Source: Solanum dulcamara (lineage: Eukaryota; Streptophyta; Magnoliopsida; Solanales; Solanaceae). Taken from it: 64,000 bases of DNA. The position numbers and the translations under genes were made by a program. The notes under the pieces were generated by a model. That model was not told the DNA's origin. It was given only the letters and a program-made list of their open reading frames with translations, and did no database searches. Numbering within the stretch: position 1 is the stretch's first letter; each line of letters opens with the position of its first letter. Shown here piece after piece: positions 46,601 to 57,603 of this stretch. The DNA lies in NCBI RefSeq assembly GCF_947179165.1, contig NC_077244.1, positions 69,734,144 to 69,798,143 on the forward strand, in the 5' to 3' direction.

Positions 46601-49600
46601 ACCATCCTGCATGCACACTCATTTTAGAAACTTGAAGTATCCTTCAGTTATTGAGTTTGTTCTTCATAACATTGCCTTGCCTGCTAGGTCTTATGTGAAA
46701 GAATCTCCTTCGACGGCATACTTATACTCCTATAAGTCTTTGAATTGATAGTATAGATCTTGTACTTGCATGGGTTTTATCCATAACTTTGTATTACACC
46801 TTGGCTCATTTGGTATTTCTTGAGTTATGTGGTACTTCATGATCCTTGATGCTGTAACAAGAGCTCAAACTTGCAGACCATGCCTCCACATGATGGTAGT
46901 TGTAGGCATAGTCGGACTATAACCTTTTGTGGTTAATGTGTTCCTGCGTCCCCAATGCAGCTTATTACTGGCATATAAGCGAACTAACATGACTAAAACA
47001 TATTCACAATGAGTTGATATCACCTATTTAGATCTTTTTCCTCCATTGTGTTGTATCTTTAGCTAAATCTGGATGGATTTGAAGAAATTTTAGGTCTTCC
47101 AAAACCACTTCTTTACACGTGAGTTTTGGTTTACCTCATCTTCTTTTAATACCTACACTCATTTGGTTTCACACCTATGTAATCTGAAAGTCGATGTAGG
47201 ACAAGACAAAACCATCCCAAGCGACCTCTTCTCATTTTATCCTTAATGCGTGCTACTTGCACCTTCTAGCAAAAGTGGTCATTTTGTCTTATATAATCAT
47301 GTATCATCGCACATCCATCTTAGTATCACATCGCTGCAACACTTATCTTGTGGATATGTTGCACTTTCACGGCCCAACATTCACTATAATATAATATTGT
47401 AGGTCTTATAATTGTTATGTAAAGCTTATAATCTGTCACATAACACCCAAGTAACACTTCTCCATTTAAATCATCTGATTTTTATTCTATTGAGTCACAT
47501 CTTCATCTAGAACTTCATCCTCCTGGAATAACGAGAATCTAGATATCTAAATTGTTTGCATTTAGGCACGTCAATCCCATCTTATCTCACCTAAACTTCG
47601 TTCTTCTCATGTTGACTAAACTTCAGTGCATATATTTAGTCTTACCTGTACTCATCTCATCCGAAAACCCTTGCTTTCTAAAATGCTTCTCAACAGTTCA
47701 AGCTTTTGGTTGACACCCTTACTGGTTTCGTCAACATTTCGTTCTTCTTCTGTACCGTCTCTTGAATGAAGACACCCGATCGACCCTTAACACAATTTCA
47801 TCAGCAAATGGTTTTGGACCTCATATTGTATTGTGTTGGTTAGTTCATTAATAACTAGAGTAAACGAGCAGTGCCTCAATGACATCCTCATTGTAAACCC
47901 ATGGTCTGGGGAAACTCAACTCCTTTGTATCTCTTACTAGTTCTCATGCCAGTGACAACTCCTTCATACATGTCCTGTATGACTTTCACATATTTATTAT
48001 GAATTCCTTTCTCCTCCATTACCCACCAAAGGACCTTCTGTTGTACTTCTTATGCTTTATCAAGGTCAATGAACACGATAGGTATATCTCTTCTCATAAT
48101 AAATTTCCATCAATCTTGTTAGAAGAGTGATGACGTCCAAATCCACTCCTCAAAGAGAAGTGTACATGGTCATTGCGATAAAATTTACCCAACTAAAAGT
48201 CGGGGTCGAATCCTACATGGAACAATATACTAGGGCAATCAAGCTAGTTATGGAATTGTCATCAATTAAGCTAACCAAATTATTTTCAAAATTTTGATTT
48301 TGTTTAAAACTAATAAAGATAAAATCTATCTAGAAAATGGGTAAAATGTTCAATGGCCTCGCAAGCAAAGGAAACAAGAGATGTGGAAATTACGGAATCG
48401 GTTATCATCAAGAACAATCCATTACCAATAACTAACTACTAATAATAATCATGGGACAAGTAGTTAGCCTTGGAATCTCAATTACCCACTAAGACACTAA
48501 TTACATTTCAATTTTGGGCCACAGTTAAGTTTTTCCTATTTCTAGGTTGAACTCATTGAGTGTCTCAAATTTTCGAACCCTAGGCGTGGTTGGTGTTCCT
48601 TGTTTTCCTAGCTTGGCATAAACTTCCAAAGATATGACACATGACCCTGAAACTAATATTTATAGGGCTCAAAAAATTATCAAACGAAATTACAAAAATG
48701 CCACTGCATGCGCACTTTGTGACTGCAGAACTGCTCCGCGGTCCGGAAAGCAGGTCAGTGTTCACAGAGTGGACTCCCATCTTCAAAGGAGGATCTTCTG
48801 TCCTAAAGTGTGGTCTTGATGTTGCTCCGCAGAACCAGACCGTGGTCTGCAAATGGGCTTCATGACGTTATTCTTGATAGCAGACCGGAATATGGTCCGC
48901 AGAACAGCAACGGAACCTCAAAAGATCATCACATTTTGGTCTTCAAAGTCCTTTATATTCTCTCTTTTTGTGGCTGACATACCCATTCTGCAGTGCGCAG
49001 TCTGGTTTTGCGGTGGTCCACAGAAGGGATATTTGCTGCACTTGATTCATTTTTTTGACGCATTTGCTTACTTTTGCCCTCCTTGGGTGTCCCACCTCAA
49101 AATATCTACAAAATGTAAAATAACATCAAAATCCTATACTAAAAAATGAATTGAAGACATGAAAAGTCTATGTAAATTGCATAGATTGTGTCGTAATTGC
49201 ACGGCACATCAAAGAGTTAACCTCTGTTGTAGATCTATCAGGCATAAATCCGAACTGGTTTCTGTTACTCTTGGCGTGTTCCTAAGTCTATGTTTTATCA
49301 CTCTTTCTCCGAGTTAAATCATATAACTCATGAGTTTAATGCCACTATTGTTTGCACAACTTTGAATATCTCTTTGTTCTTCTATTCATTGTATCTACCA
49401 ATTCGGATTTAGCTTTATCTTGATAAGGAAGAATCTAGCTACAATTTCTCATCTTAAAGTTTCTCTTTATAGGTTTTACGAGGGAGTCATTTCTTCTTTT
49501 GATTCAGAGACAAACAAACACGAGGTGACGAGATTATTTATTTTTATGAATTCTTCTCGTTGTTTCTCTAATTCAGAATGTTTTTTTAAGTTACTTGTAT

Positions 49601-52600
49601 GTTCCATTTTATTTTATACACTTCTCATTTTAGGATATATTTTAATGCTTAATGCGTGTACAACTCCAGAACAACAACAATTTAACATCCTTGATCATTT
49701 TTGGATATATCATATGTTTCCAAAAAAAAGTTCTCTACCACTGCTAATATACCTGCAAGTAAAACTAACTCCATGTTAAGTCAAATGGGGTCAAATAAAC
49801 TAGGGAATAGCCAAATCTATTTAACTCTTCAAATTCAAGATCTGCCACGTAAATCGCTTTTTACATACAGGTACAACCTTACAGTTTAGAGACCTCTTTG
49901 TTGTAAACCCTATTCAAAAATATACTGATCGTGAAGTAGCATTATCTAACTTGAACCGTATTTTATTGGCTTTAACATTTCGCAAAAAATCCTCCTGAAA
50001 GTTTCAAATGACCGGTGTTGTTTTGTGTTTCCTTTTTTAGGTCGTATATGATGATAGCGAAGTAGAAAAATTGAAACTACATGAAGAACGATGGGAGATG
50101 CTTGAAGACAATTCATCTCAAAAGGTTCTCTACCCATCTGATATACTGTTGTTTCTGACAGATTTCATATTAGTATGACTCCACTCAACTTACATTAGAA
50201 TATTCTAGTATTGAATGCAGTTAGCAAATTTGAAGCGAAGAGTGTATCTCAGGCTAAATGTTAATATTATTCGCTCTAATGCAATATTTGGCCAAAAGAG
50301 CATGGATGCTTTTATCGTGTTTAATTATAATAAGTAAGCTAAAACAGTTTCATATGTGAATAGATACAGTTCTCACATATTTCACTTGTTCTAAAAGTGG
50401 CTCTCCAGATGAGATAGAATCGGCTTAGTGGTTAATCGTCTCCACCTCCAACCTGTAGTTTGAGGATCTGAGTCACTCTGTGGTAAGAGGGGAATCATGG
50501 GTGATTCATGGGAGTTGAAAAGGGAATAAAAAAGGATTTTAGTGAAAGCGGTTCATGTCTGAAGAACTCCTTGTTCTAATTTTTTGTTTCAGGACTCTAA
50601 AAGGCCCTGTACCATCAAAGAATATGGAAAGGAACTGGTTGGCGCTAGAATAAAAGTTTGGTGGCCATTTGAAGAAAAGTAAGTACTTTGGAATATTGAT
50701 GTGAACACTGCAAATCATTGTAAATTTGTTGTACTAATGACACTCACCCACCCAACCATCCTGCACACACACACTTTTCAGCAACTTGATGTTATTGAGT
50801 TTATGCTCTAAAAAATTGGCTTGCCTGCTAGGCTCTATAAGCAAGAACCTCATTCCTCCAGTTACTTATACTCCTATGTCTTTGGATTTGATGGTATTGC
50901 AAGAATACTAGCATGTGTTTATTTGTAACTTGTATTATTCCTTGGTTCATTCAAGTATTTCTTGAGTTACTCCCTTTGTCCCAATACATGTCTCAGTTTT
51001 CTATTGGCCACGAACTTTAATAAAGAAAGAACGACTTTTGATACTTATGGTCTCAAACATGTTATAGATATTTCTATGGCTATAAAATCATGTCAGAGGG
51101 TAAAATTGGAAGTTTAAATTTAAATTATTTCTAATTATAAAAGGTGTCATTTGTTTTTGGGATAGGCTAAAAAAGGAAGTGTATCAAATAAAACGGGACA
51201 ACTGAAGTATGTGTTTATTATAATTACTGTTCTATTTATTTAATTCATTATAATTATTCTTTTTGCAAGTATTTGTTGGCTCACAATTCCTCTGCAAACG
51301 TAACACAGTGAAATAGAGAACAATGAAAAAATTGATGAGTTACAGTGGATTTCAGTTTGGACTGTAGTTTAGAAACCCAATATTGTGACTCGTGGCATGT
51401 CAAATGACATCTTCAATTTCATTTTTACCGATACCAGTATTACTTTGTGTTGAATAAGGAGGAAAAATCAGCTACATTTTCTTATCTTAATGTTTCTCTT
51501 TGTAGGTTTTACGAGGGAGTAGTTTCTTCTTTTGATCCTGTGAAAATGAAACACAAGGTGATGAGATTATTATGAAGCCTTGTCATTGTTTCGCTAAATT
51601 CATAATTTTCTTTGAGTTACTCTTTATAATGAAACACTTCTCATTCATATTTATAGATATATTCAAATATTTAATGCACATACACCATCATCACAACAAT
51701 AACAACAACGATAATAATGATAATTCAAAATCCTTGATCTGTTTGAACCCTAGTATCATATGTTTCCTTATCTAAATAATTTTAGGTAATATATCTATAA
51801 GTAAAATTAATAGTCAAATGGGGTCACATAAACTAGGGAATAGCCACATAAATTCGTTCTTACATACAATTTAGAAGCCTCTTTATTACAAGGAAGAGAA
51901 ATATATACTGATCGTGAAATAGAAATCTTACTTAACTTGAACATGTTTTACTGGCTTTAATGTTTTACCAAAGTTCCTCCTGGAAATTCTAAATGACCAA
52001 AGTTGTTCTGGTGTTTCCTTTTTAGGTCGTATATGATGATGGTCAAGTAGAGAAATTGAGACTACATAGAGAACGATGGGAGATGCTTGAAGATAATTCA
52101 TCTCAAAAGGTTCTTTACCCGTCTGATATATACTGTTGTCTCATACTGATTTCCTATTCTTGGTACAATTATTTTTGTTTTGATGTTATTCTTTTCGGTG
52201 CAATCTGTACAGGACCATGAATTAGACTTTCAAGGCCATGCTGTTTCATCTGCTACGTAAGTATTGAATCTAATTTTTTTGTAACATTTGGGATATCCAG
52301 CTTCAATTGTTGTGCTTCACTCTTACATACCAAATTATTTTTTAGAATTTATCCAGCACATCACCTTGACATGTCAATATTTCTGGTCCTACCTGTAGCT
52401 CAGATAGAAAAGTTTCATTTATGTAAATCTTTGTTTGGATATTCAAGTCAACCCAAAACAAACTATCTATGCATGTCTCTACCTGGAGAGTCGAGACTAA
52501 TTATCAGCCTTCCTTCTCTTCTTAATGTTGTCAAAATGTGACATATCAGAGAAAATTCCCCACTTTAAAGAATTGGTATTCCCAGAAGGTATCTAAGATA

Positions 52601-52897
52601 GACAATTCACTTCGAGTACATGGAAAATTCCACAGGGAGATTCATCTTTGTCCAAAACAGGCACTAATTAAGTTGTATTTCTTGCACATTATATTGACAT
52701 TATAAATATTTTCGGTTGATGAACTGGAGTAGGTCTTCAAAGAAGAAAGCAAACAGTAACTCCTCAACAGGACCAAACATCTCTTCATCCAAAAGGTCTT
52801 TCTGTTTATTACACTTGTACCCCATAGTATTGTATTCTGAACTGAATATTCAACGCTTTTTTCTGAACAAGTTGTAGTTTTTATCTCCAGGTCTTAA
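43666..52897 (+). CDS. PDS5C-like: PDS5 homolog C-like cohesion cofactor, copy B, lacking the charged linker
   Basis: Tandem paralogue of the gene at 24173. Exons: 43666-43785, 44496-44702, 44842-45023, 45793-45919, 46001-46168, 46446-46531, 49473-49524, 50041-50124, 50593-50678, 51506-51557, 52026-52109, 52213-52256, 52733-52795, 52891-52897. Predicted 453 residues. HEAT part 1-268, then directly Tudor module 1 (269-342) and module 2 (343-416), then a basic tail (SSKKKANSNSSTGPNISSSKR). The two exons that encode the 218-residue linker in copy A are deleted; both are multiples of three, so exon 5 to Tudor splicing keeps the frame. The exon 5 donor is weakened (ATG|GTTTGT instead of GTATGT), and Tudor 1 has WCP where the other modules have WWP. 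No in-frame stops. It may work as a shorter isoform or be decaying; expression data would decide. Confidence 0.75.
45328..45552. mobile_element. hAT-type MITE in intron 3 of copy B
   Basis: 225 bp; ends CAGTAGCGGAGCCAG and, reverse-complemented, CAGTGGCAGAGC. Flanking 8-mers GGCAATGA and GGCACTGA differ at one base. Same place as 25846-26070. Confidence 0.8.
46985..49393 (-). mobile_element. RTE-type LINE fragment in the Tudor 1 intron of copy B
   Basis: Same insertion as 30440-31865: it shares the GGTTTACCTCATCTTCTTTT segment (RGKPK on the minus strand), TTGCACTTTCACGGCCCAAC and the RT segment near 49,217-49,393. Copy B keeps about 450 bp of extra RT sequence (47,680-48,127) that copy A has lost, but lacks the LINE 3' tail. 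A solo LTR (48128-49211) splits it. Confidence 0.78.
48128..49211. mobile_element. 1,084-bp solo LTR in the LINE of copy B
   Basis: Ends TGATGACGTCC and GGCACATCA give the inverted TGATG/CATCA termini. Perfect 5-bp target duplication AAGAG at 48123-48127 and 49212-49216. No coding region. Copy A has no such insertion. The LTR type resembles long Gypsy LTRs, but I cannot name the family. Confidence 0.88.
50970..51207. mobile_element. Stowaway-type MITE in the Tudor 2 intron of copy B
   Basis: 238 bp with left end CTCCCTTTGTCCCAATACAT and right end (reverse complement) CTTCAGTTGTCCCGTTTTAT, TA at both borders. Present also in copy A (38867-39079). Confidence 0.8.
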
Positions 52898-54031
52898 AGT
52901 ACTGCAGAGTAAAGGGCACTGAATCAGTAGAAATTTCTGTTGCGGACAAGGAAGAAACTCAATTCCTGGAAGTCTTGAAGAATTTTCATAAACCAATTGA
53001 TTTGAGAAATGAAATGTTAGTCTTAGAATAATCAGTAGCAGCAAAAAAACTGAATGGGAGTGACATTTTTCGTCGGGCATATTGATCCTACAATTCGTTT
53101 TAACTTGTCATGCTTGTAGACTTATAGTATGTATCTACAGGCTGTCCCCTGTGTTTACTATTACTCTGCTTATATGTATGGTTAAATAACTGCTGTTGGG
53201 GAATTCCTACAAGTTATCCTATTTTCTTTAATTTCATCATAGCTTTTTTTTTTAATTACGTAAATCATAGGTATTTGTCTCAAATTTCTCTATTGATTTT
53301 GATCAAACTATCCAAATTGATAAAATTCGACACAAATACAACATCAAAGATGAGGCGTACGAGCAACTTAGATTCATTGTGCAGTTGCGTGATTTTATAT
53401 TATCACCACCTGACATGTTATTCCTAATTTCATTGAATATAATTAGACTATTTATTACTTAGCTTTCTTTGTGCTTCCATATATTTATAGGATTATTAAA
53501 TATTGAACATGCACTGCACATGTTATTTCTTTTTGTTGTGTAACTTCTACGATATACTGAACACGGCAATTGGACTCTGCTTTGTTGCCCAAGTTCCATT
53601 ATCTCTATGATTAGCCAGTACCCACCCATCCACCTTGTAATGGCGTAGCTAGAAGGTCAAGTACTATATAATGTCCAAAATTTATATTTATAATTAAAAA
53701 TATTATTAAATATGCGTAAAAATTAGATTAGAATTCAAAAGTTAATATTTTATTTTGTGATTTTAAATTTAGAATTCATAAAGTTAAAACATGGCTTCAC
53801 GGCTACTTATAATTGATATTCACGTCAATTCAATAAATATATTAATGGGAAAACTACACAAAATAGGTGAAACTATTTACCCAAATTGGACCAAATCCAA
53901 ACTATTTATCCTTAATAGACTTATGACCCAAATTATTTACCCTCTTACTCCATTTTCTCCCTTTTAATTTCGCGCATGACGTCATGCTGACATCAGCATC
54001 ACTATGATATTATTAAAGTATATTATGTTTT

Positions 54032-54136
54032 GATGGTATCAAACAGTTTCTTCTTGATATCATCACAATATATTAATATACTCTCATGTATCAAGAAGGA
54101 AGAGACAGTGCTTCAGCGAAACTGTTTGATATCATC
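54032..54136. repeat. Inverted repeat with 19-bp arms (18/19 match)
   Basis: Arms GATGGTATCAAACAGTTTC (54032-54050) and GAAACTGTTTGATATCATC (54118-54136) are complementary but for one base. Inner sequences (CTTCTTGATATCAT and TGTATCAAGAAG) extend the pairing, so the transcript or DNA could fold into a long hairpin. Possibly a small MITE core. Confidence 0.7.
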
Positions 54137-54336
54137 AGAGTATATTATATACACTCATGGTATCAAATGCGCAAAATAGTTAAAAGCAAGGGCTATGAAA
54201 GTAATGGGATATCCAATGATAAATAGTTTTTTTTTTGGATATAATAATAATTATCCCTATATTATATGTGTCTTTGAATATATTAATCATTTTTTAAATT
54301 GTCACTTAATTATGATTAAAGTTAAACACCAAATGT

Positions 54337-54660
54337 GAGGAAAAGAAGATCTGCGAGGCCGTAATAGGAGAGTGTCATCAACAACAGTAGAAACGGAGAA
54401 TCGGCTAACGGATTTTCGCCTGTGGTTGAACTCTTAGCCGTTGCCTGGTGGGGCTCTGATTACGAGTTCGAATTCCCGGCAAATCAGAATATTCCTGGAG
54501 GACACGTAGGATCAGAGAAGCTAGTAAGTTCCAATGCTGACGTGGAATTTTGATCAGTTGGCTGGTTCTAGTTGTGTTGCAACAACCTGTTGCTTTTCCA
54601 CGTTTCCAAAAGAGTCCATCAACACGTGGGAAGTTACGCTCTTGTTCCAATAAATACACA
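54337..54660 (-). pseudogene. Third fragment of the SDF2-like gene 5' region
   Basis: Minus-strand ATG at 54376-54378 followed by MTLSYYGLADLLFLTF, a diverged version of exon 1 of the SDF2 relic (MSLSFYGLAVLLFRTL), then a stop. Upstream DNA (GATTACGAGTTCGAATTC, GACACGTAGGATCAGAGAAG, CACGTTTCCAAAAGAG) matches 42,560-42,800. It is not at the duplication breakpoint found for units A and B, so it came from another event. Confidence 0.7.
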
Positions 54661-54669
54661 CATATACTC

Positions 54670-54975
54670 TGTTGGTAGAGTACAAATCAATTGTCATATA
54701 GAACGAGTGTCTATATATGACAATTTTATTGCAAATTGGATGTCTTTTTCATCCAGCAATATGTCCATTTCTTTCTAAGTGGGCCCCACTTTTAAGTGGG
54801 CAACTTGCCCACTTAGTATTTGGTCTTCATACTATGCCTATAAATAGGCAAGAACGCACATATACAAAGGATATAGATATTGAAAAAGAAAAACTATCAT
54901 TTCTCTTCTGTTTTCTCCTTTCTTCTTCTTTATTTTCTCCGTCTAATTAATTGTAAAGGTAGTATATTTATAACA
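54670..54975 (+). repeat. 5' LTR of a truncated Copia element
   Basis: 306 bp, TGTTGGTAGAG ... TTTATAACA, followed by the primer-site region CGTTATCAGCACGAG. A TATA-like box CTATAAATAGG lies at about 54,839. The LTR contains a short palindrome (AAGTGGGCCCCACTTTTAAG). Confidence 0.75.
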
Positions 54976-55054
54976 CGTTATCAGCACGAGGCTCCGGCTA
55001 ATTTTTCAAAATAACAAAAGTGGTAAGAGTTTTATTTAATTTTATTTTTATAAA

Positions 55055-56047
55055 ATGACAAATATTTCCAAAATTGAATTTACTGCTCTTGATATTTCTG
55101 GAAAAGACTACTCCTCATGGGCACTAGATGCCGAAATTCATCTTGAATCGATGGGTCTGGCAGACACCATCAAAGATGATAACCAGGCATCTAGTCAAGA
55201 CCGTGCAAAAGCTATGATTTTTCTCCGCCACCATCTTGACGAGGGTCTTAAATTACAATATCTTACATTAAAAGATCCCTTGAAATTGTGAAAAAATTTA
55301 AAAGAAAGGTATGACCACCTGAAGTTGATCATGCTTCCACAAGCACGTCATGACTGGTTAAATCTGAGACTAATAGACTTTAAAAATATAACTGAATATA
55401 ATTCTGTTTTATTTCGAATTATAGCTCAGTTAACTTTATGCGGAGATGAAATCACGGAACAAGATAAACTTGAAAAAACATACTCCACATTTCCATCCGC
55501 GAATATGCTCCTGTAGCAGCAATATCGCGAAAAAGGCTTTACAAAATATTCTGAATTATTATCTCACTTACTTATTGCTGAACGCCATAATGAATTATTA
55601 ATGAAAAATCATGATACTCGGCCCGTTGGTTCTTTGTCACTCCCTAAAGTGAATCAAGCAAATTCTAACCAACGAGAAAGAGGCCATGGCCCCAGTCATG
55701 GTCGTGGTCGTGGTCGTAGTCAAAGAAGAAATTTTAATCATGATGCTCGGCTGACACCGAGAAATAATCAGCAATATAAAAGGCAGGGTAAAAAGCCAGA
55801 AGCTTTACCGAAGAATAATTCAGAAATAATATGTCATAGATGTAGAGGTGTGGGGCACTGGTCGCGAATTTGCCGGTCATCAAAGCGTCTTGTTCAGCTA
55901 TATCAGGCATCTCTAAAAAGGGCAAAAAATAATCCAGAGACAAATTTTATCTCTGAAGATAATATTGAGCCCATGCATTTGGATGTAGCTGATTTCTTTA
56001 ATTTTCCAGAAGTAAATATGAATGTTGATAAGCCCGATAATATTTAA
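55055..56047 (+). pseudogene. Copia gag with zinc knuckle, two in-frame stops
   Basis: One continuous frame starting MTNISKIEFTALDISGKDYS, typical of this Copia gag type (KDYSSWALDAEIHL), broken by TGA at 55289-55291 and TAG at 55514-55516. Further on are a Gly/Arg-rich stretch and the CCHC knuckle CHRCRGVGHWSRIC (near 55,831-55,872), then an acidic end before TAA at 56045. Apart from the two stops the frame is intact, so decay is modest. Confidence 0.85.
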
Positions 56048-56152
56048 ACAATTCTTTTTGTTGTTGTATGTATTAAATATTATGTTTGTATTTTTTTAGA
56101 TCCATGTAATAAAATAAAATTTTGTATAATAAATTATGTATTAATTATAATA

Positions 56153-56690
56153 TTGACTTTCTTTCTTTGTGAAGAAAATATGGAAATGCCTCAAATCTTA
56201 TTTAGATCAATGATAAATCACGAGGATATTTGTGTAATTGATAGTGGAACAACCCATGCTATATTTAAAGACGAGAAATATTTTTCCAATTTACTAATAA
56301 TAAGATTGAGAGCGCAATTCCCAGATTATCCAATTAAGGCCATTCGCCTTGATAATGCTGGAGAATTTACATCTCAAGCATTTAATGATTATTGCTTATC
56401 AATTAGGATAAAAATTGAACATCCTGTTGCTCATGTTCATACTCAAAATGGCCTTGCAGAGTCATTTATAAAGCGCCTACAATTGATAGCAAGACCTTTA
56501 CTAATGAAAACAAAATTACCAATTACTGTTTGGGGTCATGCAATCTTACATGCAGCAGCACTTGTACGTCTCAGACCGACACATTATAATAAATACTCTC
56601 CGTCGCAATTAGTATTTGATCATGAACCAAATATAGCCCATTTAAGAATTTTTGGTTGTGCGGTATACGTGCCTGTAGCACCACCACAAT
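56153..56690 (+). pseudogene. Copia protease-integrase fusion remnant
   Basis: Same frame as gag. Protease start CVIDSGTTHAIF near 56,232 runs within about 25 codons straight into integrase core (AIRLDNAGEFTSQAFNDY, HVHTQNGLAESFIKRLQLIA), so the rest of the protease, the pre-integrase zinc domain and the first part of integrase are deleted. It ends in VYVPVAPPQ where the Gypsy LTR begins. Confidence 0.85.
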
Positions 56691-57469
56691 TGTCACGACC
56701 CAAAAACTGAGGTCATGATGGCACACATCTCAAAACCCAATCTGATGTGTAACCCTAAAAATAAAATTCATACAAGACTTCCAAAGAGGAAAGTGATTCC
56801 ACGATTTAAATAAAAAGAAAAAAAAACAATGAAGAAATTATCCCAAAACCTGGTGTCATAAGTATAAAGAGCATCTAATACAAGGTTCGAATCTGAAGAT
56901 ACAACATAAGTCTCTGAATGATACAAAAGACTGAAAAATAAAGATAGACTAGTGACGATCCGAATTCTGGGACCTCACCACTAATCTGAGAATTACACAA
57001 TCCGCTAGAATATTAACTGCCACGTGGGGTACCCCGACTAGTATCTGCATCAAAAAGGGACACAGAAGTAGGGGTGAGTACAATTCACATGTACTCAGTA
57101 GGTTTTAGCTGACTGAGTATAAAGAATTAATCAAACCTATGAAATAAACTAAGGAACGCTTCCACCTGCATATAGAAAAGTCCCACTTCGGCATCGGTGC
57201 CGCCAGTTTATATATATAGTGGCACGAATAAAGTATAATAACAACTCATAATCACAATTAATCAAATAATTCAAGCAGCACAAATGTCAATGCAATGCAA
57301 TGCAATATGATGATGCAATGATGTGGTGGTACGGTGGAATCAAGACTGTCGCACAGCCTGTCGTATACACCTGCCGAGCTGTGCTACCAAGCAGGACCCA
57401 TGGGGGTCTCGCAGACCATATACCTCAATCACAATATCTCATTATCCTTGCCACCTCCTCGTGGTCAAG

Positions 57470-57603
57470 GGATCACAATGCATCCACTACCCTGCCGGAA
57501 AACTACCTCGGTCAGGGACTCAAGATACAAAGGTTGGGATCACAATGCATCCACTACCCTACCGGAAAACTGCCTCGGTCAGGGACTCAAGATACAAAGG
57601 TTT
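57470..57603. repeat. 67-bp tandem duplication inside the Gypsy LTR
   Basis: Units 57470-57536 and 57537-57603, each starting GGATCACAATGCATCCACTA and containing CTCGGTCAGGGACTCAAG, with very few differences. Confidence 0.88.

Larger units (their letters stand above)
42266..53628. repeat. Tandem duplication unit B (SDF2 5' fragment plus PDS5-like gene B)
   Basis: Unit B starts at AAAACTGGAAGAGTTCATAT right after GCCAGTACCCACCC and ends near 53,628, where the same GCCAGTACCCACCC continues into ATCCACCTTGTAATGG instead. The two continuations after the shared CCCACCC locate the breakpoint, and the joined ends share about two to six bases (CC, CCAAAA), i.e. microhomology. Confidence 0.88.
52898..54669. 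other. 3' flank of copy B and intergenic DNA up to the Copia LTR
   Basis: 52,898-53,030 is the 3'UTR or extra open stretch of copy B. The duplicated unit ends near 53,628. A hairpin-like repeat lies at 54032-54136 and a third fragment of the SDF2 5' region at 54,337-54,660. No gene is seen. Confidence 0.6.
54670..56690 (+). mobile_element. Truncated, degenerate Copia retrotransposon
   Basis: 5' LTR, gag with zinc knuckle and a fused protease/integrase piece; interrupted at 56691 by the Tekay-like Gypsy LTR. The reverse transcriptase, RNase H and 3' LTR would lie beyond the insertion, past the end of the window, if they exist. Confidence 0.85.

Noticed and set aside
49420..49779. 119-codon open frame in the Tudor intron of copy B
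   Set aside because: It reads through exon 9 into the intron; only 49473-49524 matches the Tudor domain.
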